Shown here in pieces: positions 28,450-37,242 of a DNA stretch of 64,000 nucleotides. The translations under genes and the position numbers were made by a program. Source of the DNA: Marisediminitalea lipolytica. GTDB taxonomy: Bacteria; Pseudomonadota; Gammaproteobacteria; Enterobacterales; Alteromonadaceae. How positions within the stretch are numbered: the stretch's first letter is position 1; each line of letters opens with the position of its first letter. The stretch is from assembly GCF_001758465.1 (NCBI RefSeq), contig NZ_MJIC01000014.1, forward strand, positions 248,001-312,000, in the 5' to 3' direction. The notes beneath the pieces were generated by a model, which had not been told where the DNA came from, did no database searches, and was given only the letters and a program-made list of their open reading frames with translations.

Positions 28450-29290
28450 ACGTCGTCCCGGCCCATACTCTCGTCTTCCCGGTCCATATTCTCGTCGTCC
28501 CGGCCTTGAGCCGGGACCTCCCAAACAGGCTGACTACTCTTAAACAACTTTTTTCCCGTCATACCGGCCTCCGAGCCGGTATCTCCTGAATAGACTGATT
28601 ACGTTAAAACCACGGTGATTTAGCCAGAGAAAGTAACCCAAGGAGATACCGGATAGCCGCAAGCGGCTTCCGGTACGACGGGGATGTTTTAGGTTTGTTG
28701 CACTGGCAAAGCGATACTGGGTAGCTATATCCCGTCGTCCCAGCCCACACTCACGTCGTCCCGGCCTTGAGCCGGGACCTCCCAAACAGGCTGACTACTC
28801 TTAAACAACTTTTTTCCCGTCATACCGGCCTCCGAGCCGGTATCTCCTGAATAGACTGATTACGTTAAAACCACGGTGATTTAGCCAGAGAAAGTAACCC
28901 AAGGAGATACCGGATAGCCGCAAGCGGCTTCCGGTACGACGGGGATGTTTTAGGTTTGTTGCACTGGCAAAGCGATACCGGGTAGCCATATCCCGTCGTC
29001 CCAGCCCACACTCACGTCTTCCCGGCCTTGAGCCGGGACCTCCTAAACAGGCTGACTGCATCAAAACTTCCGTCATACCGGCCCACATTCTCGTCGTCCC
29101 GGCCTTGAGCCGGGACCTCCCAAACAGGCTGGCTGCATCAAAAACTTCCGTCATACCGGCCCTCGAGCCGGTATCTCCTAAACAACATGGCTGCGGCAAT
29201 AGGACCTTTTAACTAAGGCGTACATCCAAGGAGATCCCGGATATTTGCTATGCAAATTCCGGGAAGACGGGTTGTATTGAGTGTTTTAGG
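28450..29290. repeat. REP-like cluster with a 261-bp tandem duplication
   Basis: Contains four TTGAGCCGGGA-type palindromes, three CCGGCC..GAGCCGGTATCTCC variants and three long inverted partners, two of which have the inner stem AGCCGC/GCGGCT (first at 28649-28673). The block around 28493-28753 is repeated almost exactly at about 28754-29014; the same base in the long palindrome recurs at 28660 and 28921, a period of 261 bp. The last partner, near 29231-29256, has the ATTTGC type arms with one mismatch. Nothing coding is seen between oxyR and the ABC transporter start at 29452. Confidence 0.85.
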
Positions 29291-29451
29291 TGGCGGAAAT
29301 ACCGCATAGCCGCATGACGGAAGGCCAAACAGCACAGGCGGCGTGACACCCAATTACCCATACCGTCTTAACCGGTAATGTTGTACAGTATCCATTGTTA
29401 ACAAAAACAGGACGATGCCTTAATTTAAGGGCAATAACAGCGGAAGCATGA

Positions 29452-31119
29452 ATGTTCAACAATCTGCGCTTTTACTACGGTTTAAAAGTATTTGAGTTTT
29501 ACCGGTGGTCGTTTGTGTTGGTGGTATCACTGATGCTGGCCGAAACCGCAGTAGGCTTAAGTTTACCGTATTTAATTGGTCAGCAATCCCAGGCATTCTT
29601 ACAGGAAGTCACCAACCTCAACAGCAGTCACCTGAAATACCTGTACCTTTGGGTAGGCCTGTTTGCCGCTCAGGCCGTGTTACGTTTTTTATCCAGTTAC
29701 AATGTTAACCTGGTGGGCGCCCGGCTTATGGCCGATTTTAGCTGCCGTCTGTACGATCATATCCAGGTACTGCCTATTCAGTACTTTCAGGAAAACAAAC
29801 GCGGTGACGTGCTGTCTATGCTCACTAACGACCTGGCGGTTGTGAGCTTTTTTGTTTCCAGCGTGCTTACTAATTTAATCCCTAACGTATTGGTGCTAAT
29901 TGGTGCATCGGTACTCATGTACCTGATAGAGCCCACCATTGCCCTGTTGATCTGCTTTTTAGTGCCGCTGATTTACGTCATTCTAAAAGTGGTTAGCCGT
30001 GGTATGCAGCCAATTTCCCGCCAACTGATGCAGCGCCAGGCCGATACCTTAGCTCAGGCCAGCGAGAACATAGGGGCTATCTCGCTCATTAAAGCTTTTA
30101 ACAAAGAAGATGACGAGTCGACCAAGTTTCGTAATCGCACTAACGAAGTGCTGGCCTTAAGAGCTAAGCAGTTTAAATTACAGGCGCTGCTTTCGCCGCT
30201 TATTCAGTTTCTGGCCTCGTTGTGCATTATGGCGGTGGTTATTATGAGTGTGCTTAAATTTAACGCGGGCTCGTTAAGTATTCCGGACCTCATTACGTTG
30301 TTGCTGTATGGCATTGTGTTTACCCGGCCGCTGGGCTCGCTGGCCGGCCTATACGGGCAATTACAACAGGTGATTGGTGCCTCCGCCCGCCTGTTGCACG
30401 TATATCATTTAGAAAGTGAACCGCGGGATAACGGCGGCGAAGCTGTGCACATCAGCCAGGGTGATATTGTGTTTAACAACGTCACCTTTGGTTTTGCTCA
30501 GCGCGGCACTATTTTGCAGGACATCAGCTTTCACTTAAAACCCGGTCAGAACATGCTGATTTACGGCCAGAACGGCGGCGGTAAAACCACGTTGTTACAC
30601 TTACTGATGCGTTTTTACGAGCCAGCCGGTGGCGAAATTCTAATAGACGGATACAACGTAAAACAGGCTACAACCCGCTCATTACGCGGTGCTATCGGGT
30701 TGGTTTCGCAGGATGTACTGCTGTTAAACGGCAGCATTTTCGATAACCTCACTTACGGACTGGTAAACCCGGTAGCCGACGAAGTGTATAAAGCCGCCAG
30801 CCAGGCAGGGCTGGACAGCATAATAATGCGTTTGCCGAATGGCTACGAAACCCAGGTAGGCGAGGGCGGGATAAGGCTTTCTGGTGGACAGCGCCAGCGT
30901 ATTGCCCTGGCCCGCGCACTCTTGCTGGAGCCGAAAATTCTGCTGCTGGATGAGCCAACCTCGATGCTGGATGATCAGGGGCGGCTGAGCTTTAAAGAGG
31001 AATTTCATGGATTGTTTGCCCGGTTTACCGTTATCATGATCTCGCACGATCCCACTCTCTCAGACGTGGCAGATGTGGTTTACAAACTGGAAAACGGTAC
31101 ACTACAGCGCCAGCAATAA
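29452..31119 (+). CDS. ABC exporter of the lasso-peptide locus (D protein)
   Basis: A 555-residue half-transporter: six membrane segments in the first 300 residues, then a nucleotide-binding domain with Walker A GQNGGGKTTLLHLL near residue 374, signature LSGGQRQRIALARALL, Walker [14 protein letters not shown] and H-loop ISHDPTLSD. It would work as a homodimer in the inner membrane. Being directly upstream of the leader-binding B1 and peptidase B2 genes (26 bp gap), it is best explained as the exporter that secretes the lasso peptide and gives self-immunity, as McjD does in microcin J25. There is no N-terminal peptidase domain, which fits, since B2 does the cleavage. The ATG at 29452 is preceded by only a weak ribosome-binding site. 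Confidence 0.88.
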   Translation: MFNNLRFYYGLKVFEFYRWSFVLVVSLMLAETAVGLSLPYLIGQQSQAFLQEVTNLNSSHLKYLYLWVGLFAAQAVLRFLSSYNVNLVGARLMADFSCRLYDHIQVLPIQYFQENKRGDVLSMLTNDLAVVSFFVSSVLTNLIPNVLVLIGASVLMYLIEPTIALLICFLVPLIYVILKVVSRGMQPISRQLMQRQADTLAQASENIGAISLIKAFNKEDDESTKFRNRTNEVLALRAKQFKLQALLSPLIQFLASLCIMAVVIMSVLKFNAGSLSIPDLITLLLYGIVFTRPLGSLAGLYGQLQQVIGASARLLHVYHLESEPRDNGGEAVHISQGDIVFNNVTFGFAQRGTILQDISFHLKPGQNMLIYGQNGGGKTTLLHLLMRFYEPAGGEILIDGYNVKQATTRSLRGAIGLVSQDVLLLNGSIFDNLTYGLVNPVADEVYKAASQAGLDSIIMRLPNGYETQVGEGGIRLSGGQRQRIALARALLLEPKILLLDEPTSMLDDQGRLSFKEEFHGLFARFTVIMISHDPTLSDVADVVYKLENGTLQRQQ

Positions 31120-31145
31120 TGGCCCGTAGATAAAAGGAGTAATAC

Positions 31146-31415
31146 ATGGCTGATTATCAGCTTAAACCCGATTTGCTATTGCAAAAAGTCGCAGACGAAA
31201 TGGTGTTGCTGGAGCCAGAATCCGGTGAATATTTTACCCTTAACAGCGTTGGCGCTGACATGCTGGAGCTAATGCAACAAGGTAAATCAGGCGCAGAAAT
31301 TGCCACTCAGATTGCCGAAGATTACGATGTAACCGCCGAGCAGGTTGCTACCGATTTTAACGACTTACTACAACAGCTGGTTAAGGCCAACCTGGCCGAA
31401 CAGGTAAGTGATTAA
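31146..31415 (+). CDS. Lasso-peptide leader-binding protein (B1, PqqD-like RRE)
   Basis: An 89-residue PqqD-family protein, the RiPP recognition element that grips the precursor leader and presents it to the peptidase. Typical features are LLLQKVADEMVLLEPESGEYFTLNSVGADMLELM (strand-strand-strand-helix, residues 10-43; the key part is GEYFTLNSVG) and a helical C-terminal half. AAAAGGAG precedes the ATG. The stop overlaps the GTG start of B2 by eight bases, so the two subunits of the split B protein are translationally coupled. Leader residues expected to dock here are the Tyr, Pro and Leu of the YxxPxL motif, present in both precursors (36305-36454, 36965-37123). Confidence 0.9.
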   Translation: MADYQLKPDLLLQKVADEMVLLEPESGEYFTLNSVGADMLELMQQGKSGAEIATQIAEDYDVTAEQVATDFNDLLQQLVKANLAEQVSD

Positions 31416-31869
31416 GCCACTAAAACAGTTTGCCGCCCTAACCAAAGCCGAAAAACGCTGGTTTTGGCGGTGCTGGTGGCTGTTTGCCAAATGGCATTTA
31501 AAAATCCGCTTTCAGCCTTACCAAAAATGGAAAGAAGATATATTTGGTGGTGATAATAAAGAAAGTGAGCGATCGCTAACTTTGAGCATTGCCAGAGCCA
31601 TACAACTCAGCGAAATGGCCGCTCGCAATCACATTTTTAAAATTAACTGCTTACGCCGCTGCCTGGTACAACAACAACTCCTCAGTCAATATGGCTTTAA
31701 ATTACAGCTGCATTTTGGGGTAGCCAAAGAGCACAACAAATTAAAAGCCCACTGCTGGTTAACCCATAACGGCGCGCTAATCAACGACAGCGAAGACGTT
31801 GTCTCTACCTACACTGAACTCACCATGGCAGAACAACAAACCAGGCAAATTATCGGCGCGCTAAAGTAA
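31408..31869 (+). CDS. Lasso-peptide leader peptidase (B2, transglutaminase-like)
   Basis: A 153-residue cysteine peptidase of the McjB C-terminal (transglutaminase-like) family that removes the leader before cyclisation. The predicted catalytic triad is Cys81 in NCLRRCLV, His115 in AHCWL and Asp127 in LINDSED, in the right order and spacing. The start is GTG at 31408, overlapping B1 by eight bases. The N-terminal quarter is rich in Trp and basic residues. It is the last gene of the exporter-B1-B2 operon; a REP-like cluster begins immediately afterwards and no classical terminator was seen, so the palindromes may serve as the 3' end. Confidence 0.9.
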   Translation: MIKPLKQFAALTKAEKRWFWRCWWLFAKWHLKIRFQPYQKWKEDIFGGDNKESERSLTLSIARAIQLSEMAARNHIFKINCLRRCLVQQQLLSQYGFKLQLHFGVAKEHNKLKAHCWLTHNGALINDSEDVVSTYTELTMAEQQTRQIIGALK

Positions 31870-31874
31870 CCAAA

Positions 31875-32750
31875 TCCCGACCCACATTTTCGTCCCGGCC
31901 CACACTCTCGTCGTCCCGGCCCACACCCTCGTCGTCCCGGCCCACATTCTCGTCGTCCCGGCCTTGAGCCGGGACCTCCCAAACAGGCTGACTACTCTTA
32001 AACAACTATTTTCCCTTCATACCGGCCCATTTATTTCAGTCATACCGGCCCATTTATTTCAGTCATACCGGCCTCCGAGCCGGTATCTCCCAAACAGTCT
32101 GACTGCGTTAAAACCACGGCGATTTAGCCAAAGCAGTTAACCCAAGGAGATACCGGATAGCCGCAAGCGGCTTCCGGCATGACGGGGACGTTTTAGGTTT
32201 GCTGTACTGGCCAGGTGATCCTGGCTTTTATCTCGTCGTCCCGGCCTTGAGCCGGGACCTCCTAAACAGGCTGACTACTCTTAAACAACTTTTTTCCCGT
32301 CATTCCGGCCCATTTATTTCCGTCATACCGGCCTCCGAGCCGGTATCTCCCAAACAGTCTGACTGCGTTAAAACCACGGCGATTTAGCCAAAGCAGTTAA
32401 CCCAAGGAGATACCGGATAGCCGCAAGCGGCTTCCGGCATGACGGGGACGTTTTAGGTTTGCTGTACTGGCCAGGTGATCCTGGCTTTTATCTCGTCGTC
32501 CCGGCCTTGAGCCGGGACCTCCTAAACAGGCTGACTACTCTTAAACAACTTTTTTCCCGTCATACCGGCCTCCGAGCCGGTATCTCCTGAACAGACTGAC
32601 TGCGTTAAAACTACGGCGATTTAGCCAAAGCAGTTAACCCAAGGAGATACCGGATAGCCGCAAGCGGCTTCCGGCATGACGGTAAGTTAGGAGGCTGATT
32701 TCTTCCGTCGTCCCGGCCTTGAGCCGGGACCTCCCAAACAAACTGACAAC
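31875..32750. repeat. REP-like cluster inside the lasso locus, with a 260-bp tandem duplication
   Basis: Lies between the convergent B2 and cyclase genes. It holds four TTGAGCCGGGA palindromes, several CCGGCCTCCGAGCCGG variants and three long inverted partners with the inner stem AGCCGC/GCGGCT. A block of about 260 bp is duplicated in tandem: TTTTAGGTTTGCTGTACTGG starts at both 32191 and 32451. Partial units CATACCGGCCCATTTATTTC are also stacked near 32017-32060. No gene was found in these roughly 880 bp. Confidence 0.85.
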
Positions 32751-32761
32751 ATCAAAACACC

Positions 32762-34540
32762 TCAATGATGTTGCTGGATCCAGCGCTGGGTAAGAATGGC
32801 GTACAGCAGATCCACATGCACATGGGCCACACTACCACTTACCGTTTTATCAAAAGCGTCGAGCAATTTAGCGTTATCAAGCAAGCCCATCTCTTGCAGG
32901 CGCGTATCGCAGAGCAATTCGCGTAAGGGCTTGGCATTATCTTTAACCAGTTGGCCAAAGTGATTATCAAATATCACTTTTTGCACGTCCCAGCACACAC
33001 TGTCGGGTAAAATCTTGTCCATAGCGCTGCGCAACAGCCACTTAGGATAAGCGCCCCTGATCAGCTGCTTAGGCGGGATCGCAAAACTAAACTCGGCAAT
33101 ACGGTGATCAAAAAACGGGTGAGCCACTTCAATACCATACTGCCACGCCACCTTTTGATAAGAGCGCAACGAATTAAACGTAGACGTAGTTTTAAGCGCC
33201 TGGTAGCGGGCATGGCCAACCGGTTGCCTGCGCGGATGAAAAGGGTTTTCTACCACACCGGTTGCGCGGCAAAGCTCGGTAGCCTGAGCAGTCAGCCAAT
33301 GCGGCTCATCACCCAGTTTGTGACCCTTTAGTTGCCGCCCTAAATTAATTAGCCACTGTGGCATCAGCGGCTTTAAAAACAATGAGCGCAGTACCGGCCA
33401 GTGTTTCATTTGCGTTTGCTTACAGGCTTTTAGTACTTCTGCCACCACCGCCAGTTCGCCCTGCTTTAAACGCTGCGTGTAAGCACTCGCATGGCCCCAA
33501 CACATCTCGTCACCGCCGTTACCGGTTAATAACCGATGGCTGCCGGCGGCCTGGATCATTTCGCATTCCTGATGATACCGGGGGGAAAGCACCGTACCGG
33601 GCGAATCAAAATCCGTAGGGTACAGCGATAAAAAGTCGCGATGAGCGCCGGCATCCACCGTTACCTGGATAGGATCCGGTAAATTAAGGTGTTGGTACAT
33701 GGCTTTAATATTGTCAGACTCATCACAACTGGCCGAATGACTGTACAGATGCGATAACGCCCGAACCTTGCGCTCAGGGCTTAACATTCGGTGGGCCAGT
33801 GCCGTAACCGAAGTTGAGTCCATGCCCCCACTCATCTGGCTAACCACTACCTCATCGGTAGGGGCAATATGCGAGGCTACCGCTTCGTTTAGCAGCTCGG
33901 CAAACTGCTCGCGATAGTCATTGTCGGTGTTAAGCGATATCTCAAAGCCGGGATCAATATCCCAAAACGAAGTGAGCCGGGTATCACCATTACTCTCAAC
34001 GGTAAGCGAACAGCCAAGGGGTAAGGTTTGGATCTGCTGATATAAACTCAGTGCCGGATTTGGTGTACCAGCCAGCCAACATGCAAGCGCCGCCGGGTTT
34101 AGCTCGGGTTGTACCGGCATTAAACGGGCGATAAAACTGGCCTCAGAGCTAATTACCGAAACACCGCTAATTGTAGCGTAATATAAACAGTGCTGGTTAA
34201 GTGGATCGCGACTGGCAATAAGCTGCCCGGTAGTTTCTACCCAGCAAAACGCGCTATGTGCGCCTTTGATACAGCGGGATAAAGCGGCAGGGTTATCGCT
34301 GATTTGCTGGCTAAGCGCGGCATTTTCAGGGGGCTGGCAACTGCTAATTACCACATTGGCCGCGGCAAAACTAAACTGACTCACATCACGGGCCGCGCCA
34401 GGCGCCTTATTACCATAACAGCCAACCACACAGCGAGAATGTTGCCATAACAAGTTTAGTGGTACTAACTTGCTGGCTTTCTCAAACACTTCCCTTAATG
34501 AGTGGTGGTCTGACGCCACCATGGCAAACATCGCTGTCAT
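32762..34540 (-). CDS. Lasso-peptide cyclase (C protein, asparagine-synthetase-like)
   Basis: A 592-residue protein with an N-terminal glutaminase-like domain and a C-terminal asparagine synthetase domain. The ATP-pyrophosphatase loop is SQMSGGMDSTSVTALAH near residue 233, followed by GNGGDEMCWGHAS near 340. In lasso systems this enzyme adenylates an Asp or Glu side chain and joins it to the new N-terminus. The N-terminal Cys2 needed for glutamine use in true AsnB is missing (MTAMFAMV), which fits a cyclase. It is on the strand opposite to B1/B2 and the precursors, separated by repeats on one side and 1.1 kb of non-coding DNA on the other. An ordinary AsnB is the alternative but the context and missing Cys speak against it. 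Confidence 0.88.
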   Translation of the reverse strand: MTAMFAMVASDHHSLREVFEKASKLVPLNLLWQHSRCVVGCYGNKAPGAARDVSQFSFAAANVVISSCQPPENAALSQQISDNPAALSRCIKGAHSAFCWVETTGQLIASRDPLNQHCLYYATISGVSVISSEASFIARLMPVQPELNPAALACWLAGTPNPALSLYQQIQTLPLGCSLTVESNGDTRLTSFWDIDPGFEISLNTDNDYREQFAELLNEAVASHIAPTDEVVVSQMSGGMDSTSVTALAHRMLSPERKVRALSHLYSHSASCDESDNIKAMYQHLNLPDPIQVTVDAGAHRDFLSLYPTDFDSPGTVLSPRYHQECEMIQAAGSHRLLTGNGGDEMCWGHASAYTQRLKQGELAVVAEVLKACKQTQMKHWPVLRSLFLKPLMPQWLINLGRQLKGHKLGDEPHWLTAQATELCRATGVVENPFHPRRQPVGHARYQALKTTSTFNSLRSYQKVAWQYGIEVAHPFFDHRIAEFSFAIPPKQLIRGAYPKWLLRSAMDKILPDSVCWDVQKVIFDNHFGQLVKDNAKPLRELLCDTRLQEMGLLDNAKLLDAFDKTVSGSVAHVHVDLLYAILTQRWIQQHH

Positions 34541-35674
34541 ATTTTTACGGCTATTCTATTCCATCATTTATGCTATTCACTATGCCTTTTAAAGGTATTA
34601 CAGGCAAGTCAGCACAAGGGATTTGCTACGTACGGCCCAACGTACAATGCGAGTTTGCCCGGGCTTTAGCATAAGCAGGGATGATCCGCATTGGAGCGGA
34701 TCTGCACAAATAAGGTGAAGCAACTGTTGATATTACCCTTATGGAAAATTTATTCATATTAAACAAGGTATTAGATACAAAATGGCGTATCAGGTGAGTG
34801 TAAGCAACAACACAAGCCAAATACCACACAATTAAAGTGCGATCTCAGTGCTAATTAATCGTTTTGTACATTCAAATTATAAGATCCAGGCCTGATTTAT
34901 TGCGTTTGTCAGATAATTTTACAGGTTTTAACTTTATCGCACCCCAAACCATGCAGATCTAGTGTGTTAATCTGTAAATTGTTGATTTAGAAGTGATATG
35001 TTTTAAATGGTGCAGATGTTGCTCCACCCAAATTAACCAAAGGTTGGCAAAGTGTCGATATGCGATCGCATAATTCCAGCACTTTGGATCAGGTTTGCGC
35101 CTAATGATCTATTTATGCGAGAAGGTAGCGATAAGATACTAAAAATGTAACGGATTACATTAAAGTACGGGGAGCTAACTTAAATCAGCCAGGCTTTAAA
35201 CCTTGTTAAAAACGCCAACCAGGCAAGCAATAACGGCGCTTTTTGGCCGTGTAAACAAGACTGCTTGTTGTTTAATTTACTGTTTTATATAGATTTACTA
35301 TCTGATATCCTTTAAACGTGCTTTTGCAGGTACAGCACTAACGCAACCAAAAATGAACAAGTGAAAGCTTGTTTTACGTTGGGTACTTAACTTTGGCTAT
35401 TTTGCGCCGTGCTGAAGCGTTATTGCTTGAAAAATATACAAAAAATGTCAGGCTAACATGTTTACCAGCGCTATGTTCGTTGGCATTAAACTTTAGTTTA
35501 AGTGTCGCGATTTTTTACAACTAGAAATGATCAAAGCGATCGTCATTTTTCGTGAAAATTAAATACCTAATAAAAACAGTGGTTTAATACCCTTTGCTAT
35601 TTTAGGCATACAGGTTGCATATTACCGGGCGTAGTAGCAGTTTAATGGTTCAATAACTTCAAGGGATTTTCCAA
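34541..35674. other. 1.13-kb non-coding region between the cyclase and PEP-CTERM genes
   Basis: AT-rich with no supported gene on either strand. It must hold the divergent promoters of the cyclase (left) and the PEP-CTERM/precursor operon (right). Visible structure: a palindrome ATGTAA-CGGA-TTACAT at 35145-35160; a weak stem AACAAG/CTTGTT near 35356-35373; an AT-rich stem around 35525-35550 (AAATGATC..GATCGTCATTT). No REP-like unit is present, in contrast to most long gaps in this window. A small RNA or regulator-binding region is possible. Confidence 0.5.
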
Positions 35675-36286
35675 ATGAAGAAATATTTATTAGCAATGGC
35701 TATGGCGGTGGCAGCAAGTTTCTCTGCTAACGCGTCATACATCCAGGGAGTAACTGGTGCTGAATTAGACGGTATCCAGGTAACCGTAGAGTTTGAGAAC
35801 GGTGGTATCGAATCAGCAACATGGGAAGCAACATCTGCCACTGGTGGTGGTGCTTGGGGTGATTCTGACTGGTTTGTAGTGGAAGACGGTGACACTTTTG
35901 GTGATTACGATTCGGCTACCGGTACTTACTATGGTTTGTTTACGTTTGTCTCTTTTGCGTTTGATGTAGTGTCTATCAAACTGGACATGCTGGGTTCTGA
36001 CTTAGTATTCGACAGCGAATTCTTCGATGTATCGGGAAATGGTTCTGGTCCCGGCCGTGCGTTGGTTGTTGATTTCCCACAAAACGTAAACTACAACGTA
36101 GCTTACGACAACGGTGTTGAAGACGAACTGTTTCAAACAGTAACCATTACCGGCGACTTTTTAGCGCTAGTAGAATACGGTTTTCTGACTGACATCGATG
36201 CAATGGCTTCTGAAGTACCAGCGCCAACTGGTTTGGCTCTGCTGGGTCTTGGCCTTGTAGCCATGCGTTTAGCTCGTCGTAAATAA
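35675..36286 (+). CDS. PEP-CTERM sorting-domain protein upstream of a lasso precursor
   Basis: A 203-residue secreted protein. The signal peptide MKKYLLAMAMAVAASFSANA is followed by an acidic, Gly- and aromatic-rich domain. The C-terminus is a PEP-CTERM tripartite signal: VPAP near residue 183, the membrane stretch TGLALLGLGLVAMRL and the basic end ARRK, normally processed by an exosortase. It is homologous to the protein at 63033-63674 (shared VTGA.L.G..VTV.FE and FD..F.D.S.NGS). The lasso precursor gene begins only 18 bp after its stop with no terminator between, so both are likely on one transcript. No exosortase gene is in this window. Its link to the lasso peptide is unknown. Confidence 0.85.
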   Translation: MKKYLLAMAMAVAASFSANASYIQGVTGAELDGIQVTVEFENGGIESATWEATSATGGGAWGDSDWFVVEDGDTFGDYDSATGTYYGLFTFVSFAFDVVSIKLDMLGSDLVFDSEFFDVSGNGSGPGRALVVDFPQNVNYNVAYDNGVEDELFQTVTITGDFLALVEYGFLTDIDAMASEVPAPTGLALLGLGLVAMRLARRK

Positions 36287-36304
36287 TTGAGAAGGAACGA
36301 ATTA

Positions 36305-36454
36305 ATGAACACCAATACACAGCAAAGCAAAAAGCAATACGCTGCGCCAGTTCTTGAAAAGGCAGGCAGCCTTGCAGAACTTACTCAAGGTTTCGCTGGT
36401 AGTGTACCAGACGAACAGGGTGGCCAAACTAAGCGTAACCCTTTCCAAGGCTAA
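36305..36454 (+). CDS. Lasso-peptide precursor 1
   Basis: A 49-residue precursor. The leader (residues 1-28) carries the RRE-binding motif YAAPVL at 12-17, then AGSLAELTQ; Thr27 is at position -2 from the predicted cut, the conserved lasso-leader threonine. The predicted core is residues 29-49: it begins GFAGSVPDE and ends NPFQG, with Gly1, Asp8 and Glu9. The macrolactam would be Gly1-Asp8 (8-membered) or Gly1-Glu9 (9-membered), with a 12-13 residue tail whose Lys15, Arg16 and Phe19 could act as steric plugs. AAGGA lies nine bases before the ATG. A terminator follows at 36478. Identity rests on leader motifs plus the B1, B2, C and D genes nearby; the ring residue is inference. Confidence 0.9.
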   Translation: MNTNTQQSKKQYAAPVLEKAGSLAELTQGFAGSVPDEQGGQTKRNPFQG

Positions 36455-36477
36455 TAGCGCCTTCGAGAAAATCCCCC

Positions 36478-36506
36478 AAAAAGCCCGGCTTGTACCGGGC
36501 TTTTTT
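36478..36506 (+). terminator. Terminator after lasso precursor 1
   Basis: AAAAGCCCGG (36479-36488) pairs with CCGGGCTTTT (36495-36504) around CTTGTA, with two more T. It ends the PEP-CTERM/precursor 1 transcript 24 bp after the stop. The following gap to precursor 2 (36507-36964) has no gene; it must contain a separate promoter, of which TATACT at 36611-36616 is the only conspicuous element. Confidence 0.92.
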
Positions 36507-36964
36507 ATGTCCGGCTGCTTCCGACAAAAGCAATAACACTAAGCTTTTAAGCGCAACCTTCTGATTACCCTTCGATTTAGTTTGCACCGTCAACATTTTT
36601 TACAGTTAAATATACTGTATACATTAATCAATTCTTATGTTTGCTGGTTATCTGCAAATCCAGACAGGCACAAAGAGATAAGGCCGGTACAAAACAGGGA
36701 TTACCGCTAAACAAAAGCGCTGTGTTTCAAAATTAATGAAAAACCAGCTAGTACCGGTCAAATTTACATAACCGACAGGGCAACAGAAGAAAACCCCAGC
36801 CTGGCCGCAACACCTTTAAGCTAAGGTGCTTTTGCCGGGTAACGGTACCGCATACTTACTATACAGCCAGATAAAAGGTATTTATCCCAATACGCAGCAG
36901 CGGCCCATAATAACCAACACTCCGGCGGATAAATGTACTATTACTCTACCAACCAAGCAGAGCC

Positions 36965-37123
36965 ATGTTGAAAATGACTAAACAAACAGCAAAATCAGTA
37001 AAGCAATACGAAAAACCAGAGCTAGTGCACGCAGGTAGCCTGGCAGTATTAACCCAGGGCTTTGCTGGTAGCGTGCCCGACGAACAGGGCGGGCAAACCA
37101 AACGAAATCCGTTTCAAGGCTAA
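36965..37123 (+). CDS. Lasso-peptide precursor 2, same predicted core as precursor 1
   Basis: A 52-residue precursor. The leader (1-31) differs from that of precursor 1 at its N-terminus but keeps KQY, the motif YEKPEL at 15-20 and AGSLAVLTQ, with Thr30 at -2. The predicted 21-residue core (32-52) is identical to that of precursor 1. The DNA encoding the core differs at 13 of 21 codons, all synonymously, so the copies are old and the mature peptide is under strong purifying selection. ATG at 36965 has a weak ribosome-binding site; ATG at 36974 is an alternative and would shorten the leader by three residues. A terminator follows at 37149. Confidence 0.88.
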   Translation: MLKMTKQTAKSVKQYEKPELVHAGSLAVLTQGFAGSVPDEQGGQTKRNPFQG

Positions 37124-37148
37124 AGAGTAACTCCATGTGTATGTTGTT

Positions 37149-37172
37149 GCCCCGTTTTCGGGGCTTTTTTTT
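37149..37172 (+). terminator. Terminator after lasso precursor 2
   Basis: GCCCCG (37149-37154), loop TTTT and CGGGGC (37159-37164), followed by eight T. It separates precursor 2 from the kinase gene, so read-through or a further promoter is needed for the latter. Confidence 0.92.
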
Positions 37173-37242
37173 ATCTGCGCTTTACACTCCGGGTGTTCTC
37201 AAGCATGCTTAGGTTATCTGAACAGGCAGTTATCTCCCGCAC

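Noticed and set aside
32762..34540. Ordinary asparagine synthetase B
   Set aside because: The N-terminal catalytic Cys is missing and the gene lies within a complete set of lasso genes.
36599..36630. TACTGTATACATTAATCA-like sequence upstream of lasso precursor 2, resembling a LexA box
   Set aside because: Only the left half (TACTGTATA) fits the SOS consensus; the right half has no CAG. Not enough to claim SOS control.
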